From: Melastoma dodecandrum
Lineage: Eukaryota > Streptophyta > Magnoliopsida > Myrtales > Melastomataceae
Length of the DNA stretch: 64,000 nt
Assembly: GCA_029817715.1 (NCBI GenBank)
Contig: JARUPY010000397.1
Coordinates: 4,340,001-4,404,000 of the forward strand
Reading direction: 5' to 3'
Positions within the stretch are counted from its first letter, which is position 1. Each line of letters begins with the position of its first letter. A program made the translations under genes and the position numbers. The notes beneath the pieces are model-generated. The model was not told the origin of the DNA. It made no database searches and saw only the letters and a program-made list of their open reading frames with translations. Below are positions 1-11,560 of this stretch, piece by piece.

Positions 1-1015
1 GAATTTGAACTTCCCCAAGCAGTCGACATGATATTGTTACCATGATGAAATCCTTTACTCTTCTTATCCACATCTAAAAAACCTACACATTTTCTAAATC
101 TTATTTTTGCTGTAGTAGAAAACCCCAAATTGGATTTCAAGTAATCTTAATGAAAACAATAAGGGAATCAAAATCGGGAAAAAAACAGATGATTCTTGAA
201 AATATATGATGATTACAAAGACACATCTTCGCTTGGAAAAGGCTTCGCTCAACACTTCTTCGATCAAATCCTGGCTGGGCTTCGCTGTGCAAATCTTGGA
301 CTCCGCTTAATACCATTTTTGCTCGGATCGAATTTAGATGTATGGAAAATAGTCTCACATCGGTAGTATGAGATACCAATGTGGGCTATACAAGGCTCCT
401 CGAGACTCCTAGTACTTGAGCTAACTTTTGAGTCGATCTCTCCCAAAAAAGTCAGTAATAAGTGGTATAATTTGGAAAACTAGCTGCGGCATAATTCGGG
501 TGGTGCCTTCTTCTCCTTCATGGCTGCTCTTTTTGTGTCAATTGACAGGAACTCTAGCAACCTCCCTCTGCTTGTGCTGGTCGATTTGGTCTTTTGATTG
601 GTTTTCTGCCATCATCATGCCATGTCATTTCCCGTCCCACGAGTCTTCGACGTTGCCCCAAAACCGGATCGCCTCTCTCTTTCACGAGGCCAAGGAGTTT
701 CAACCGTATCTTGTAATCCCTGCATCTTTCGCCAAAGCCAGAGTCAAAGCCCACACCTCTCTCGGTTTCGCTCGAAATCGAGACACCCCTCTTATGTATT
801 TGATATGCGTGCTTTACATGTGCAGTGGTCGAGCTCGTAAAGAGATGTGCCAAGGACACTCTCAGCTGCCAAAGTTGGTTAGATGAAACGAGCCCATTGA
901 GCCCTTCAAGGAGGCAATACCGTCTTCGCGAGTTCATTCAACCTGATCGAGCGACGTCAAGATTGCACAAATTCAGGTTGTAACTCTTTCCAAATCCTAT
1001 ACCTTATTGAGACTG
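1..1015. other. Unassigned left flank
   Basis: No gene is recognised here. Open frames of 127-152 codons at 428-937 on both strands match no family I know and have no splice context. The stretch at about 345-430 (a 'tctcacatcgg' motif followed by 'gagctaacttttgag') resembles the ends of degenerate plant LTR elements, but no paired end or target duplication was found. The stretch stops at the CTAGT target duplication of the next element. Confidence 0.4.
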
Positions 1016-1020
1016 CTAGT

Positions 1021-2760
1021 TGTCATACCTCAATTTTTTCTAAAAAAAATAAAATCTACCAAAATTTACAAAAATGCAAATAAAATCACCGAAAATAAAA
1101 AAAAAATTAAGAAAAAAAATCAAAAACAATAATAAAATCACCGAAAATTAGAAAAACAAATAATAAAATCATCGAAAATAAGGAAAAATAATAAATAAAG
1201 CACAAAATCAGAAAAAAATCATTGCAAAATCACATAAAATCAAATAAAATCATTAAAAAATCTCACAAAAAATAATAATAAAGTCACTACCTGCTTCCTA
1301 TAAATAGCTAGACCTGGGGAAGCACGCAGGACACACTGAGAGAAGACACGGTGAAAACACAGTCAGAGACTTCAAGACAATCGCTTCCGAAGAAAATCCC
1401 AAGGCGGACGTCCCCAAATCTAGCGCCGGCAGCGACGAATCCATCTTCCCAAAGCGTTTCTAGATCCAGCGGCGAGCGTACGCCACTCTCCAGCGTCCCC
1501 CAGATCCGGCGACGGTGGATCCATATTCCCACCGGTGCTTCTCCAGCGGCAACCCAGAACGCTCTAGCGGCATCGATGAAGCGCCAACCTCGGCGTTTTC
1601 TTCCCTTCGCCCATGGACATTTCGACCTGGAGTCACTAGCCCCCAGATTCTGGCTCCCAGTGCAAGCCTCCTTGATGAGTTTGGAAGCCAAGGATCCAAA
1701 GGCTCAAGGTTTTCTCTCCGACCAAGCTTCAACCCTTCCGCCCTCGCTGAGCCCGTCTCCCGGCGTCACTCAATCCGGCAGTGGCGAACCCACGGCCAGT
1801 AATGGTGGGGCGACGTCTTCTCCACCTCTCTAGCTTTGTCTTTCAGCAACCGACCATCCACGAACGACCTTTTCCACAGCCTCGTCGCAACTTCCACAAA
1901 CGACGCCCCTAAGCCGTCTCCCTCGCCATCAGCCACCTCCTTGACCAGACCGCTCTCTTCTCAACCCCGGTATGTCAGACTCCAACTCCTCCATCGACAC
2001 CCGCAGCAGACTCATCGCAACGGCATCAAGACGATCCCCTTTGTGTCGTTCAGCACCAATCAAACCCACGGTTCTTCGACCTTCTTTTGATTAAAAGACA
2101 TCTACGGGGCGTGCCTTGCGGACAACCAAGGCACGCACTTCATTCAACGCGTTCAAGACAACGGAAGTTATATTTGAGGGTTTATTTTGGATTCTCGAAC
2201 ATCAAGATCCTCTGAAGACGGCTTCGCACGCACCAACGGTACAGCTTCAGCGGCTCACCAGGTTTGCCGTAAACCTATTCTAAAAACGGCACCGTGAGGT
2301 ATAAACCCTAATGGGAGCGTTCTATAGGGAGCGAGAAATGGTACAAACACACGGTTCTTCCTTGAAGAAACTGTTAAGGGCATTAATAAATTTATGTTGC
2401 TTGCATTTTTGCCCGAAAATTCAATTTTTAAGAAGAAATATTTTCATAAAAATTATTCATATAGACATTTTAAGTATTAATGAGCTCGAAATCATTTGTT
2501 TTAATATCAAACAACTTCTTTTCTAAAACCGAGCTCAAATAAATTCAAACATTGGGAACACACGATAAAAGCCTCCCTTTTCTTTGTGATGCATGCTATT
2601 TAGTAATCCCTAATTCTCGAACCTTAACGAATCTCTATAGTTTTTCTAACTTGAACTTAAAATAAGTTAGTGGCGACTCCGATATTTTCAAAATCCGAAG
2701 CCTTATCGTCAAGTGAGGATATTCATTTTAAATGGAACCGGAAACGAGATCCATCCGTGA
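1021..2760 (+). repeat. 5' LTR of the Ogre/Tat-like element
   Basis: This 1.74-kb copy matches 8034-9814 over its length with scattered substitutions and small indels. It begins TGTCATACCTC. Its 3' end reads CCATCCGTGA where the other copy reads CCACCCACGGCA, so the usual CA end is mutated here. It opens with an A-rich tract, followed by a TATA box at 1299. Frames of 85-160 codons in the C-rich part (1351-1833) recur in the other LTR with changes and are not genes. Confidence 0.9.
1299..1306 (+). promoter_or_regulatory. TATA box of the 5' LTR
   Basis: TATAAATA lies in a CCTATAAATAGC context and is repeated at 8335-8342 in the 3' LTR. It follows an A-rich stretch and precedes a GC-richer transcribed part, as expected for the U3/R boundary of a plant LTR. 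The transcription start cannot be seen. Confidence 0.65.
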
Positions 2761-2766
2761 TAGATT

Positions 2767-2785
2767 TGGCGACTCCGCTGGGGAC
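2767..2785 (+). other. tRNA-Arg primer-binding site
   Basis: TGGCGACTCCGCTGGGGAC starts six bases after the 5' LTR end. Its reverse complement ends GGAGTCG-CCA, matching the acceptor stem, discriminator base and CCA of plant tRNA-Arg genes that begin GACTCC. This fixes the element's orientation as plus. Confidence 0.85.
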
Positions 2786-5700
2786 ACTTAGGTAATTTCT
2801 TGAGGATTAGGGTCGAAAAATCGATTTCAAAATTGGGGGCAGCCTAGCTTTGTGTGGAATGTGTTTGCGCTTTACTTTTCCGATTGTCTCTGTTATGCAT
2901 ACTGTGAGTCGTCCTAAAACCCTGGGACACCTAAGTTTAAGGGTATACCTGCCATATGGGAGAGGTTGTCTACCTCTTTACCTGCGACATATACCAACTC
3001 ACCCTTTTGTCCGAAGGTGAGTCAAAAGCCAGTCTAGATAGGCATGCGTTTGAAGGCCATACAAACTGTAATGACTCTAACTATTTATTTCTGTGCATGC
3101 ATTGTTTGATGTCACATGATCGATATTTTTCAATGCTGGATTTTTCCTGTTACATGTGCCTTCATCCCGGGCGCCATAGGATTAGTTCGCGTATACCATA
3201 TGCCGACGGGTATTGGCCGTTTTCCTCTACCTTTAGGTGGGTACCCACCTGTTTAGCACCAGACGAATATCCGAGTTCTTTCATTTAAAATGAACCCGAA
3301 CTCGGATTTCTCCGTTTACGGTTAATGGACCGGTCCAAGCCACATCCAAGACGGTAGATAGAAAATCTCATACTTATCTACATTTTTTTGTCCATATGGT
3401 ATGAATTGATGCTTCTTGTTATACATTGACCACCATTTTTCTCTTACTTTCAATTTGGCTAACATGCCTTTTTTTCAACGAGCGAACATAAGAGAAGTGA
3501 TTTCTACACCGAGTTTCCTTTTTATGCTCACATAGTGTCACTTCTGCTTGATCATTCTACATACATTCAAAGCTTTTTTGTCATGATACTTTAGAAAAAT
3601 GCGTACGCATATGCATAACTGTGATGCATGTCTAAAAAAAAACATTCTTTACAGATCTTTAGAACGATACAATAGATTTTCAACATACTTTTTTCGTCAT
3701 TTTACCATCACCTGGCTTCGATAATTTTTCTTTAAAAAAAAACTTCATTTTTTAAAAGTAAAATGGCATATAAGCGTCCATTTAGCGTTGACACATATCT
3801 TGCATACACGAACATATTTTACTTTTGTTTGAGGTACCCATATCTATAGAAGTTGGACTACTCATCAGCCACGAAAGCTTTGGATGTCCTCTCTCCCCAA
3901 AGAGTTCAAATGTGCAACAACATCATTCCAGCTCGACTTTGTCACGCACATGTTATTTCCAATTTATTGACAGATGAACATCCCCTCTTCTAACAAGGCA
4001 TCCGATGAACATTAAAGACAAAGAAGAATAATTCATCATCCACGACACCAATGCTAGTTCTACAATCACCATCGACAATACAGCAAAGCGAGTTCTCCCA
4101 ACCATTGAACTCAGAAAAGGAGAGCATGACGCCGTCAATCCAAACTGGATCAACATTAATCTCAAAGCATATGCTGGGGCAAGCTTCATCCCATGGGAAT
4201 CAACATGCCTTCAAAAGTGCAAGTTCAAAGGAAGTATAATTCTAATCCTTAACATTTAAAATTGAACATTGATTACGTTTGTTTTCTCTTCTTACAGGTA
4301 TTAGAATCGGGGCAATTCAATGACAGTTCGCCAATGGATCACCGTTACTCACACTTGCGGCCATGCCTACAAGGACTTCCATTTCTCTTTTCAATCACTT
4401 TAAAATCAAAGAATAATGCATATTTCAATTTTTTTGCACAGGTTCAGTTTTACTACAACATTGATTGGGAGCTCAGACTATGATAAACTCATCATAAGGG
4501 AGTGACATTCTAATTTTCTTTCATATAACCTCATTGTCAAACATTCATGCTATTCTTTGATGTTTCTTTGCAGAATCTCCGGATTCTTAAATCAGAACAA
4601 GCACATCATCAAGCTTTGGAACTACTAAAAGTTCAAGCTCATCAACTTACTAAGCTGGGCAGCGCATCCATGTCAAGTCAATCACGAAATGCTCTCATCT
4701 ACTGAAAGACAACACACTTCAACTGAGACAACTCTTTTCGAACGGGTCTATGAAGCATAAACAATTTTAACCATCGAGCAACAATCCGTTGTACATCAGA
4801 TGCATGTCAAGAGCTTTCCACAAAAGTCGCATCGATGCATGCAAGTCTAGTGACACGATTCTAAAGATGATTCTTTCGAATGTCAAGGATCCTCGAGGAA
4901 AGTTCTTCCGCGACTACGACATCCCATATGTTGTCAAGCAAATACGCACAAGATGCGCTCTCATCCTAACAAAGATAGTCGGAGCTGTTCTATTCCAACC
5001 GGATCGATGAACTAGAAAAATCAACCCTAAAGACTCAACCTATGGGGCTCGCAAGCCATGTTGAATAAACGGTGAAAGCAAGTATCGTTCTAATCACATT
5101 AAATTAGAAACTAATCGGTGTTATCTTTCTTCGTAGATACTTTAAATAGGGCGACGATCAATCGCCTCAGGTAACCAGTAAAGGAAGTATTGTTCCAGCT
5201 CAGATATCACAAAATAAAAAACTAATCAATGCTTCATTTCGTTTTGCATAGGCTTTTACTTGGGCAACGGGCACGCGTCGTCAGGTAACCGGTAAAGAAA
5301 ATTATCGTTCCAAGTTTAAAAATTATCACATTGAACTTGATTGTATATCCTCTTTTTCCCTATAGGGCATCAAGTCGAGGCGAACATCATAGGTAAAATT
5401 ATCATTTCATAAAACATGTGTTATGTTCATTTGTCATGCATTCTCACTAAACGATTTTATTCAAAAATTTGAAACACATTCCCTAGTGGAACATTTGTGT
5501 GCTAGAGATAGAAAGGCGAGCCTATCCCCAAACACATACCCTTTCGAGAGTTGAGTGCACACACTTATGAGGAATTCAAACACGATAGCATTGGAGTGGA
5601 AAAAAATTCCTTTAACGGAAAATGCTCTAGCTAGGATGACATCGAGCATTATTTCTTATCCTCAAACACATTACCATTGCTAGCCATTCCTAGCCAAAGT

Positions 5701-6762
5701 GGAGATTTTTCGAAACACAATTCCCCTTTCAAGTCAAAGAGTCGCCTCACATCGAGGTAAAAGGAGTTCATGTTGTCTAGACTTCCGAATAGGACTCGGA
5801 TGGGGATGAGTCACTTCCTCAAGTTTGAGTGTGAAGTACATCCCTAATGGATCTCGCAAGTCGACACAATACTCTACCATCTTTCAACCATTCAACTACA
5901 TCCATGAACAATTCAAAAGAACCGAGTCCGTTGAATATTTCAAAAAAATGAAAATGAAAATGAGACAGGGGCAAACAATAAAAAAAGAAAAGAGAGCCCT
6001 TTAATATCATTCAAAGAAAAAGCAAATTTAGACACAAGGGCCAAAAGACGGTCGCAAAAGCAAAGTGTCAGAAAGAAAAAAAGGGACAAAAATTTTAGAA
6101 CCTTGATCCCGATTTGCCAATCTGGGCAAACCGCTTCAAATTCAAAAGCCTCATTCCCCATGGGAAAAGATAAAGAAAATCCTTCTTCTATAACATATGC
6201 CATCATGCCCATACCCTTGAGTATTGTGTCGATGAGCAAGTCCACATTGGGAGAACCATGCTTCAAGGTGACGTCCTTGCATTTTGAGTCTTCTTCGATG
6301 AGATTCTTTGACTTGCTTTCTTTCTTAAAGATTAAGTCTTATATAAACATGGTCTTACACAAAACCTACATTACAACCAAAATCAAAGTCTCTCTCGACT
6401 AGCCCTTGAGCATTCATTTCAAAGGAATCGAACTTCCCACTCTGATAGCATAGAAACATGTTTTGAGTGAGCCTTGAGAGATGTAATAAAGACTTTTCTT
6501 TATTCTCTATCGCACAAGTGTTTCTATTTTTGGAAAAAAAAACGAAATTTTTGTGCATGCATATAGAGCATCTTGCCTTCATATCATCCACAGTCAGAAA
6601 TTTGGCAAGTACACATGGGAGACGCAAACAATCTCAAGCATACTTCATGATTCCAAGACTCAAGCCTTTATGGTAAGGTATGACCTTCTCCACTACTGTT
6701 AAGCACTTTTGTGGTGTGACAGTACTTCCAAGTCAAGTTATCCATTTCTCAATCCAACTCGA
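2786..6762 (+). other. Retroelement interior without coding capacity
   Basis: About 4 kb between the primer site and the hairpin array. No frame shows a retroviral motif (no zinc knuckle, DSG protease, YxDD or integrase HHCC). Short frames scatter over both strands. The part at 4230-5400 carries intron-like units described separately. The rest is unassigned spacer, possibly a decayed gag leader. Confidence 0.6.
4230..5400 (+). repeat. Series of short intron-like units
   Basis: At least six segments of about 60-100 bp end in a pyrimidine tract plus AG: ...TTCTTACAG (ends 4296), ...TTTTGCACAG (4441), ...TTTCTTTGCAG (4573), ...TCTTCGTAG (5136), ...GTTTTGCATAG (5251) and ...TTCCCTATAG (5365). 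The last units share a start resembling GTAACC(A/G)GTAAAG, with short GC-richer blocks of about 30 bp between them. They look like related mini-introns between tiny exons, but no continuous reading frame was established across them. Confidence 0.45.
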
Positions 6763-7960
6763 TAAGCGTTTACTAACAAACACATTGCCACTCTACTGAG
6801 CGTTTACTAACAAACGCAACATCATGCTATCCGGAAAAACGTTTACTAACAAACGTTATACTACTTCTAGTTCGGCTAAGCGTTTACTAACAAACGCGAC
6901 GCCATTAGATTGAGCGTTTACTAACAAACGCTACGTCACATTCAATCTGGTTACGCGCTTACTAACAAGCGCGACACCTTCCAGTCGGTTAAGTGTTTAC
7001 TAACAAATACAATACCACCTCCTGTTCGGCTAAGCCCTTACTAACAAGGACAACGCCACTTCTAGCTCGACTGAGTGTTTACTAACAAACATGACGTGAT
7101 TTTCATTCGGTTAAATGCTTACTAACAAGCGTGATGCCATTTCTCAATTCTTTTCGGTTAAGCGTCTACTAACAGACGTGACACCACTTCCAGTTTTCCA
7201 GTTTTGGTTTAGCGTTTACTAACAAACGCGATACCGTCTTCAACTCGGCTAAGTGTTTACTAACAAACGCAAAGTCATTTTCAATTTGGTTAAGCATTTA
7301 CTAACTAATGCGGCACCATCCGGTAAAACGTTTACTAACGAACGTTATGCCACTTTCAAGACAGTTAGGTGGAGCGTTTACTAACAAACGTGATACCAAC
7401 CTTTATTTTGGTTAAGCGTTTATTAACAAACGCAACGTCATCTTCAATTTGGTTGAAGCGTTTACTAACGAACGCCATACCAGTTTCCCACATTGGTTAA
7501 GCATTTACTATCAATGCAACACTATTCGACTAAGCGTTTTCTAACAAACGCGACGCCAATCGAGTTTACTAACAAACGCAAAGTCATGTCCAAATCAGTT
7601 GAGCATTGTACAAACGCGACACCATTTTTAATCCTCCTGGTTCAGCGTTCGTTCAAACGCGATACCACCTTCAATTCGGTTAAGCGTTCGTATAAACGCA
7701 ACACCATTTTCAATCCTCCTAGTTGAGCGTTCTTACAAACGCAACACCATTTTCAATCCTCCTAGTTGAGCGTTCGTACAAACGCAACACCATTTTCAAT
7801 CCTCCTAGTTGAGCGTTCGTACAAACGCGATACAATTTTTGTTAAGCGTTCGGACAAACCCTACACCTTTTTTCACCAGCTCTTGGTTATGCATTTTCTA
7901 ACAAATGCGACGTCATTCTTGGTCAAGCGTTTATAAACAAACGCAATACCGGAGCATTCC
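6763..7960 (+). repeat. About 30 tandem ~40-bp units with a conserved hairpin
   Basis: Each unit contains a short inverted repeat, typically GCGTTTACTAACAAACGC, separated by about 20-25 bp of less conserved spacer (often CGGTTA before and GACACCATTTTCAAT after). Stem changes are paired: GCGCTT with AAGCGC (6955), CCCTT with AAGG (7035), GCGTCT with AGACG (7161), and GCATT with AATGC (7293, 7500, 7889). From about 7600 the loop changes to GTTCGTACAAAC while the stem is kept. The array lies in the 3' untranslated region of the retroelement and ends about 80 bp before the 3' LTR. Confidence 0.85.
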
Positions 7961-8020
7961 TTTACAAAAAATTGGGTTCTTATTAATTTTTTGTTCGAAC
8001 ATTTTACCAAATATTCCCAC

Positions 8021-8033
8021 AAAAAGGGGCAAC
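8021..8033 (+). other. Polypurine tract
   Basis: AAAAAGGGGC followed by AAC sits directly before the TG of the 3' LTR, where plus-strand priming occurs in LTR retrotransposons. This agrees with the plus orientation set by the tRNA-Arg site. Confidence 0.75.
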
Positions 8034-9814
8034 TGTCATACCCCAATTTTTTCTAAAAAATAATAAAATCTACCAAAATCTACAAAAATGCACAAAATCA
8101 AGAAAGAATAATAAAATCACTGAAAATCAAAAAAATCAAGAAAAAAATCAAAAATAAAATAAAATCACCGAAAATCAGAAAAAATCAGAAAAACAAATAA
8201 TCAAATAATCAAAAATCAGGAAAAATAATAAATAAAACAAAAAATCAGAAAAAATCATTGCAAAATCACATAAAATCAAACAAAATCATTAAAAAATCTA
8301 ACAAAAAATAATAATAAAGTCACTACCAGCTTCCTATAAATAGCTAGACTTAGGGAAGCAAACATGACACACTGAGAGAAGACACGGTGAAAAAAAACAC
8401 AGTCAGAGACTTCAAGACAATCTCTTCCGAAGAAAATCCCAAGCCGAACGCCCCCAGATCAAGCGCCGGCAGCGACGAATCCATCTTCCCCAAGCGTCTC
8501 TAGATCCAGCGGCGAGCGTACGCCACTCTCTAGCGTCCGCCAGATCCGGCGATGGTGGATCCATGTTCCCTCCGGCGCTTCTCCAGCGGCAACCCAGAAC
8601 GCCCTAGCGGCAGCGGTGAAGCTCCAACCTCGGCGTTTTCTTCCCTTCGCCCATGGACATTTCGACCTGGAGTCACTAGCCCCAGATTTCGGTTCCCAGT
8701 GCAAGCCTCCTTGATGAGTTTGGAAGCCAAGGATCCAAAGGTTCAAGGTTTTCTCTCTGACCAAGCTTCAACCCTTCCTCCCTCGCCGAGCCCGTCTCCC
8801 GGCATCACTCAATCCGGCAGTGGCGAACCCACAGCCAGTAATGGTAGGGCGACGTCTTCTCCACCTCTCTAGCTTTGTCTTTCAGCAACCGACCATCCAC
8901 GAACGACCTTTTCCATAGCCTCGTCGCAACTTCCACAAACGACGCCCCTAAGCCGTCTCCCTCGCCATCAGCCACCTCCTTGACCAGACCGCTCTCTTCT
9001 CAACCCCGGTATGTCAGACTCCAACTCCTCCATCGACACCCGCAGCTGACTCATCGCAACGGCATCAAGACGATCCCTTTGTGTCGTTCAGCACCAATCA
9101 AACCAATGGTTCTTCGACCTTCTTTTGATTAAAAGACATCTACGGGCCGTGCCTTGCGGTCAACCAAGGCACGCATCTCATTCAACGCGTTCAAGACAAC
9201 GGAAGTTATATTCGATGGTTTATTTTGGATTCTCGAAGATCAAGACCCTCTGAAGACTGCTTCGTACGCACCAACGTTACGGCATCAGCGGCTCGCCAGG
9301 TTTGCCCTAAACCTATTCTAAAAACGGCACCGTGAGGTATAAACCTAACGGGAGCATTCTATAGGGAGCGAGAAATGGCACAAACACCCTGTTCTCCCTT
9401 GAATTTATTTTTGGCTTAGAAACTGTTAAGGGCATTAATAAATTTATGTTGCTTGCATTTTTGCCCGAAAATTCAATTTTTAAGAAGAAATATTTTCATA
9501 AAAATTATTCATATAGACATTTTAAGCATTAATGAGCTCGAAATCATTTGTTTTAATATCAAACAACTTCTTTTCTAAAACCGAGCTCAAATAAATTCAG
9601 ACATTGGGAACACACGATAAAAGCCTCCCTTTTCTTTGTGATGCATGCGATTTAGTAATCCTTAATTCCCGAACCTTAACGAATCTCTATAGTTCTTCTA
9701 ATTTGAACATAAAATAAGTTAGTGGCGACTCCGATATTTTCAAAATCCGAAGCCTTATCGTCAAGGGAGGATATTCATTTTAAATGGAACCAGAAACGGG
9801 ATCCACCCACGGCA
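8034..9814 (+). repeat. 3' LTR of the Ogre/Tat-like element
   Basis: A 1.78-kb copy of 1021-2760, starting TGTCATACCCC and ending CACGGCA directly before the CTAGT duplication. Compared with the 5' copy it has scattered substitutions and a small insertion near 9400. TATA box at 8335-8342. By eye the two copies differ by a few percent, so the insertion is older than the Copia element at 33.5 kb. Confidence 0.9.
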
Positions 9815-9819
9815 CTAGT

Positions 9820-10349
9820 TTTGAGTGATTTAGTCACAACTGCTGTAGGTTTTGCAAAAGACACTAGGCACATGTATTGTTGGACTGACATTATCCAATA
9901 GCGTCGCTAATCTGCTCATATTAGTCTTGCTCACTTTCTTAATGACAAACTATTTACAGACGAAACACGTCACGATATAACGGGGACTAAAGTGTTGAAT
10001 GTAATGTGTCACCAATAATACAAAAGAACAAAAAGAAGACAAGAATTTCACTAACACAAGGAAAGAAAACTTATGGCCATCCTGCAACACTTTACACGAT
10101 TTCTAACAGTCAAGTTGACAACCAAGCAACCCTTCGGGGTCATAGAATGATTGTCTGTGTGTTATAATTGACCAATGACGACTTATTTATAGACACAAAC
10201 TTAAGTAACTGTCATTCTAAACACATTTAAACACGTGTTTACTATACTTAAAATTGTCATCCTAGTGTCCGCAACAGCGTCAAAGTGCTCCTGCTGCGAC
10301 AACTTCAAAGTGCATCTACGGCAGCAACAACTGCTGCGACGACACCCAT
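9820..10349. other. Spacer, nothing recognised
   Basis: AT-rich sequence between the retroelement and the 27-bp minisatellite. I see no coding motif, terminal repeat or RNA gene. Confidence 0.4.
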
Positions 10350-10511
10350 CGATGGCACCTGCTTCTACGCCAGCCGTCGATGGAGCTGGTTCTACGCAGC
10401 CGTCAATGGAATTGCTTCTACGTCAACCGTCGATGGAGCTGCTTCTACGTCAGCTGTCGATGGTGCTGCTTCTATGCCAGCCGTCGATGGTGCTGCTTCT
10501 ACGCCAGCCGT
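10350..10511. repeat. 27-bp minisatellite, six units
   Basis: Six units of 27 bp with consensus CGATGGtGCTGCTTCTACG followed by CCAGCCGT fill 162 bp exactly. Since 27 is a multiple of three, the plus strand stays open and encodes a nine-residue repeat like DGAASTPAV within a frame at 10285-10578. There is no recognisable domain outside the repeat and no clear gene context, so I call a repeat rather than a gene. Confidence 0.75.
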
Positions 10512-10669
10512 CGATACTGTTCAGGATGTCCATCGACGAACCATTGAGTTCTCCATCATCGATGGCGTTTCTCCCTAGGCTTGTCAGGTCTCGTCGATGT
10601 TAGGCTCGACCTTGCTAAAAATGTCGTTTTACCTTGTAAACACAAACTTCATTCATGGTTTAAACCTTT

Positions 10670-11560
10670 TGATTTGCAATGGTCGAGTTTTTGTCCATTG
10701 AAAAGTCGATTTGCAGAACAACAAGGTTTTGTACAAGAGCAGAAATGGTGCTTCAGTTTTCTGGACATAACTTTAGCTACAAAATTTCATTTAGCTTGAA
10801 ATTTATTGGGTTAGTTTCGAAGAGTTTTGTACGGAATTAAGGTTAGTTCCGAAAAAATTCACAAAATAGGGTCCCAGTTTCTAATACGGCGCCTTATGGA
10901 CGATATTTTATGAGTTTTGCAAACCCAAACCGTATTTCGTAAATGTTTTTCAAAACTAATTGTATTTTTGTACAAGCTCCTGTTTCAAATTGCAGAACAA
11001 GGTTTTGTACAAGAGCTGAAACCTTGCAGTTTTATGGGCGTAACTTTGGCTACAAAACTTCGTTTGATTTAAAATTAATTGGGTTAACTTCCTATTTGGT
11101 AAATCTATAACTTTTGAGTTTTAAAATTTTTTATTTAAAGTCATTTTGGTCGAGTTTTTGTCCGTTGAAAAACCGAGTTGCAGAACAACATGGTTCAGCA
11201 CACGGGTAGAAATGTTATTTCGATTTTCTGGGCATAACTTTGACTACAAAACTTTGTTTAGCCTGAAATCAATTTGAGTTATTTTTATTTAATTCCAACT
11301 TTTTTTGTCTTAAACTTTTAATCATTTTTATCGAAGTTTTGCCTGTTGATTGTCGAATTACATGACATGGCTCTGTAAAAGAATAAAAATGCTACTTCGG
11401 TTTTGTAGACGTAACTTCAGCAACAGGATTCCGTTTAACTTAAAATTAATTGGGATAGTTCTTTTTTGGTTTGTTTAAAACTTTTATGTTTGTAGCTTTT
11501 TATTTGGAGTCATTTCGATTGGCCCGTCGAAAGTCTTATTGGAGAGCAGTGTCCTTCTGC
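10670..11560. repeat. Degenerate ~180-bp tandem repeats
   Basis: Four to five diverged copies contain, in order, GTCGAGTTTTTGTCC, a CAGAACAA...GTACA block, 'GGGCATAACTTTGGCTACAA' and a TTTAATTGGGTTA block. Copies begin near 10670, 10980, 11146 and 11321, with a partial one near 11510. The first and second are separated by a small inverted-repeat element at 10822-10979. No coding role is seen. Confidence 0.6.
10822..10979. mobile_element. MITE of the GAGTTTTGTACGG family, copy 1
   Basis: The 158-bp element starts GAGTTTTGTACGG and ends GTACAAGCTC. Its two halves are imperfect inverted repeats, with the block CCGTATTTCGTAAAT near the right end. It shares ends with the elements at 18526, 50045 and 50819. 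The flanks AGTTTCGAA and TGTTTCAAA may be a decayed 9-bp target duplication. Confidence 0.55.

Larger units (their letters stand above)
1016..9819 (+). mobile_element. Non-autonomous Ogre/Tat-like LTR retrotransposon
   Basis: A complete LTR element is seen: 5-bp target duplications CTAGT at 1016-1020 and 9815-9819, LTRs starting TGTCATACC at 1021-2760 and 8034-9814, a primer-binding site at 2767, and a purine tract just before the 3' LTR. The primer site is complementary to the 3' end of plant tRNA-Arg (acceptor ending GGAGTCG plus CCA), a primer known for the Ogre/Tat lineage of Ty3/gypsy elements. The 5.3-kb interior holds no recognisable gag, protease, reverse transcriptase or integrase; its frames stay under about 110 codons. 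It must therefore have been copied by proteins from another element. Tandem repeats in the 3' untranslated part are also known from Tat elements. The lineage assignment is inference from primer type and layout only. Confidence 0.88.

Noticed and set aside
345..430. LTR-like 'tctcacatcgg' segment as a possible solo LTR
   Set aside because: No matching second end and no target duplication found, so boundaries cannot be supported.
1351..1833. 160-codon open frame and overlapping frames in the C-rich part of the LTR
   Set aside because: The region is duplicated in the other LTR at 8459-8872 with frame-changing differences; it is LTR sequence, not a gene.
6763..7960. Regularly spaced repeats resembling a CRISPR array
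   Set aside because: The sequence is a plant retroelement 3' region; units vary, spacers are related to one another, and no cas genes exist.
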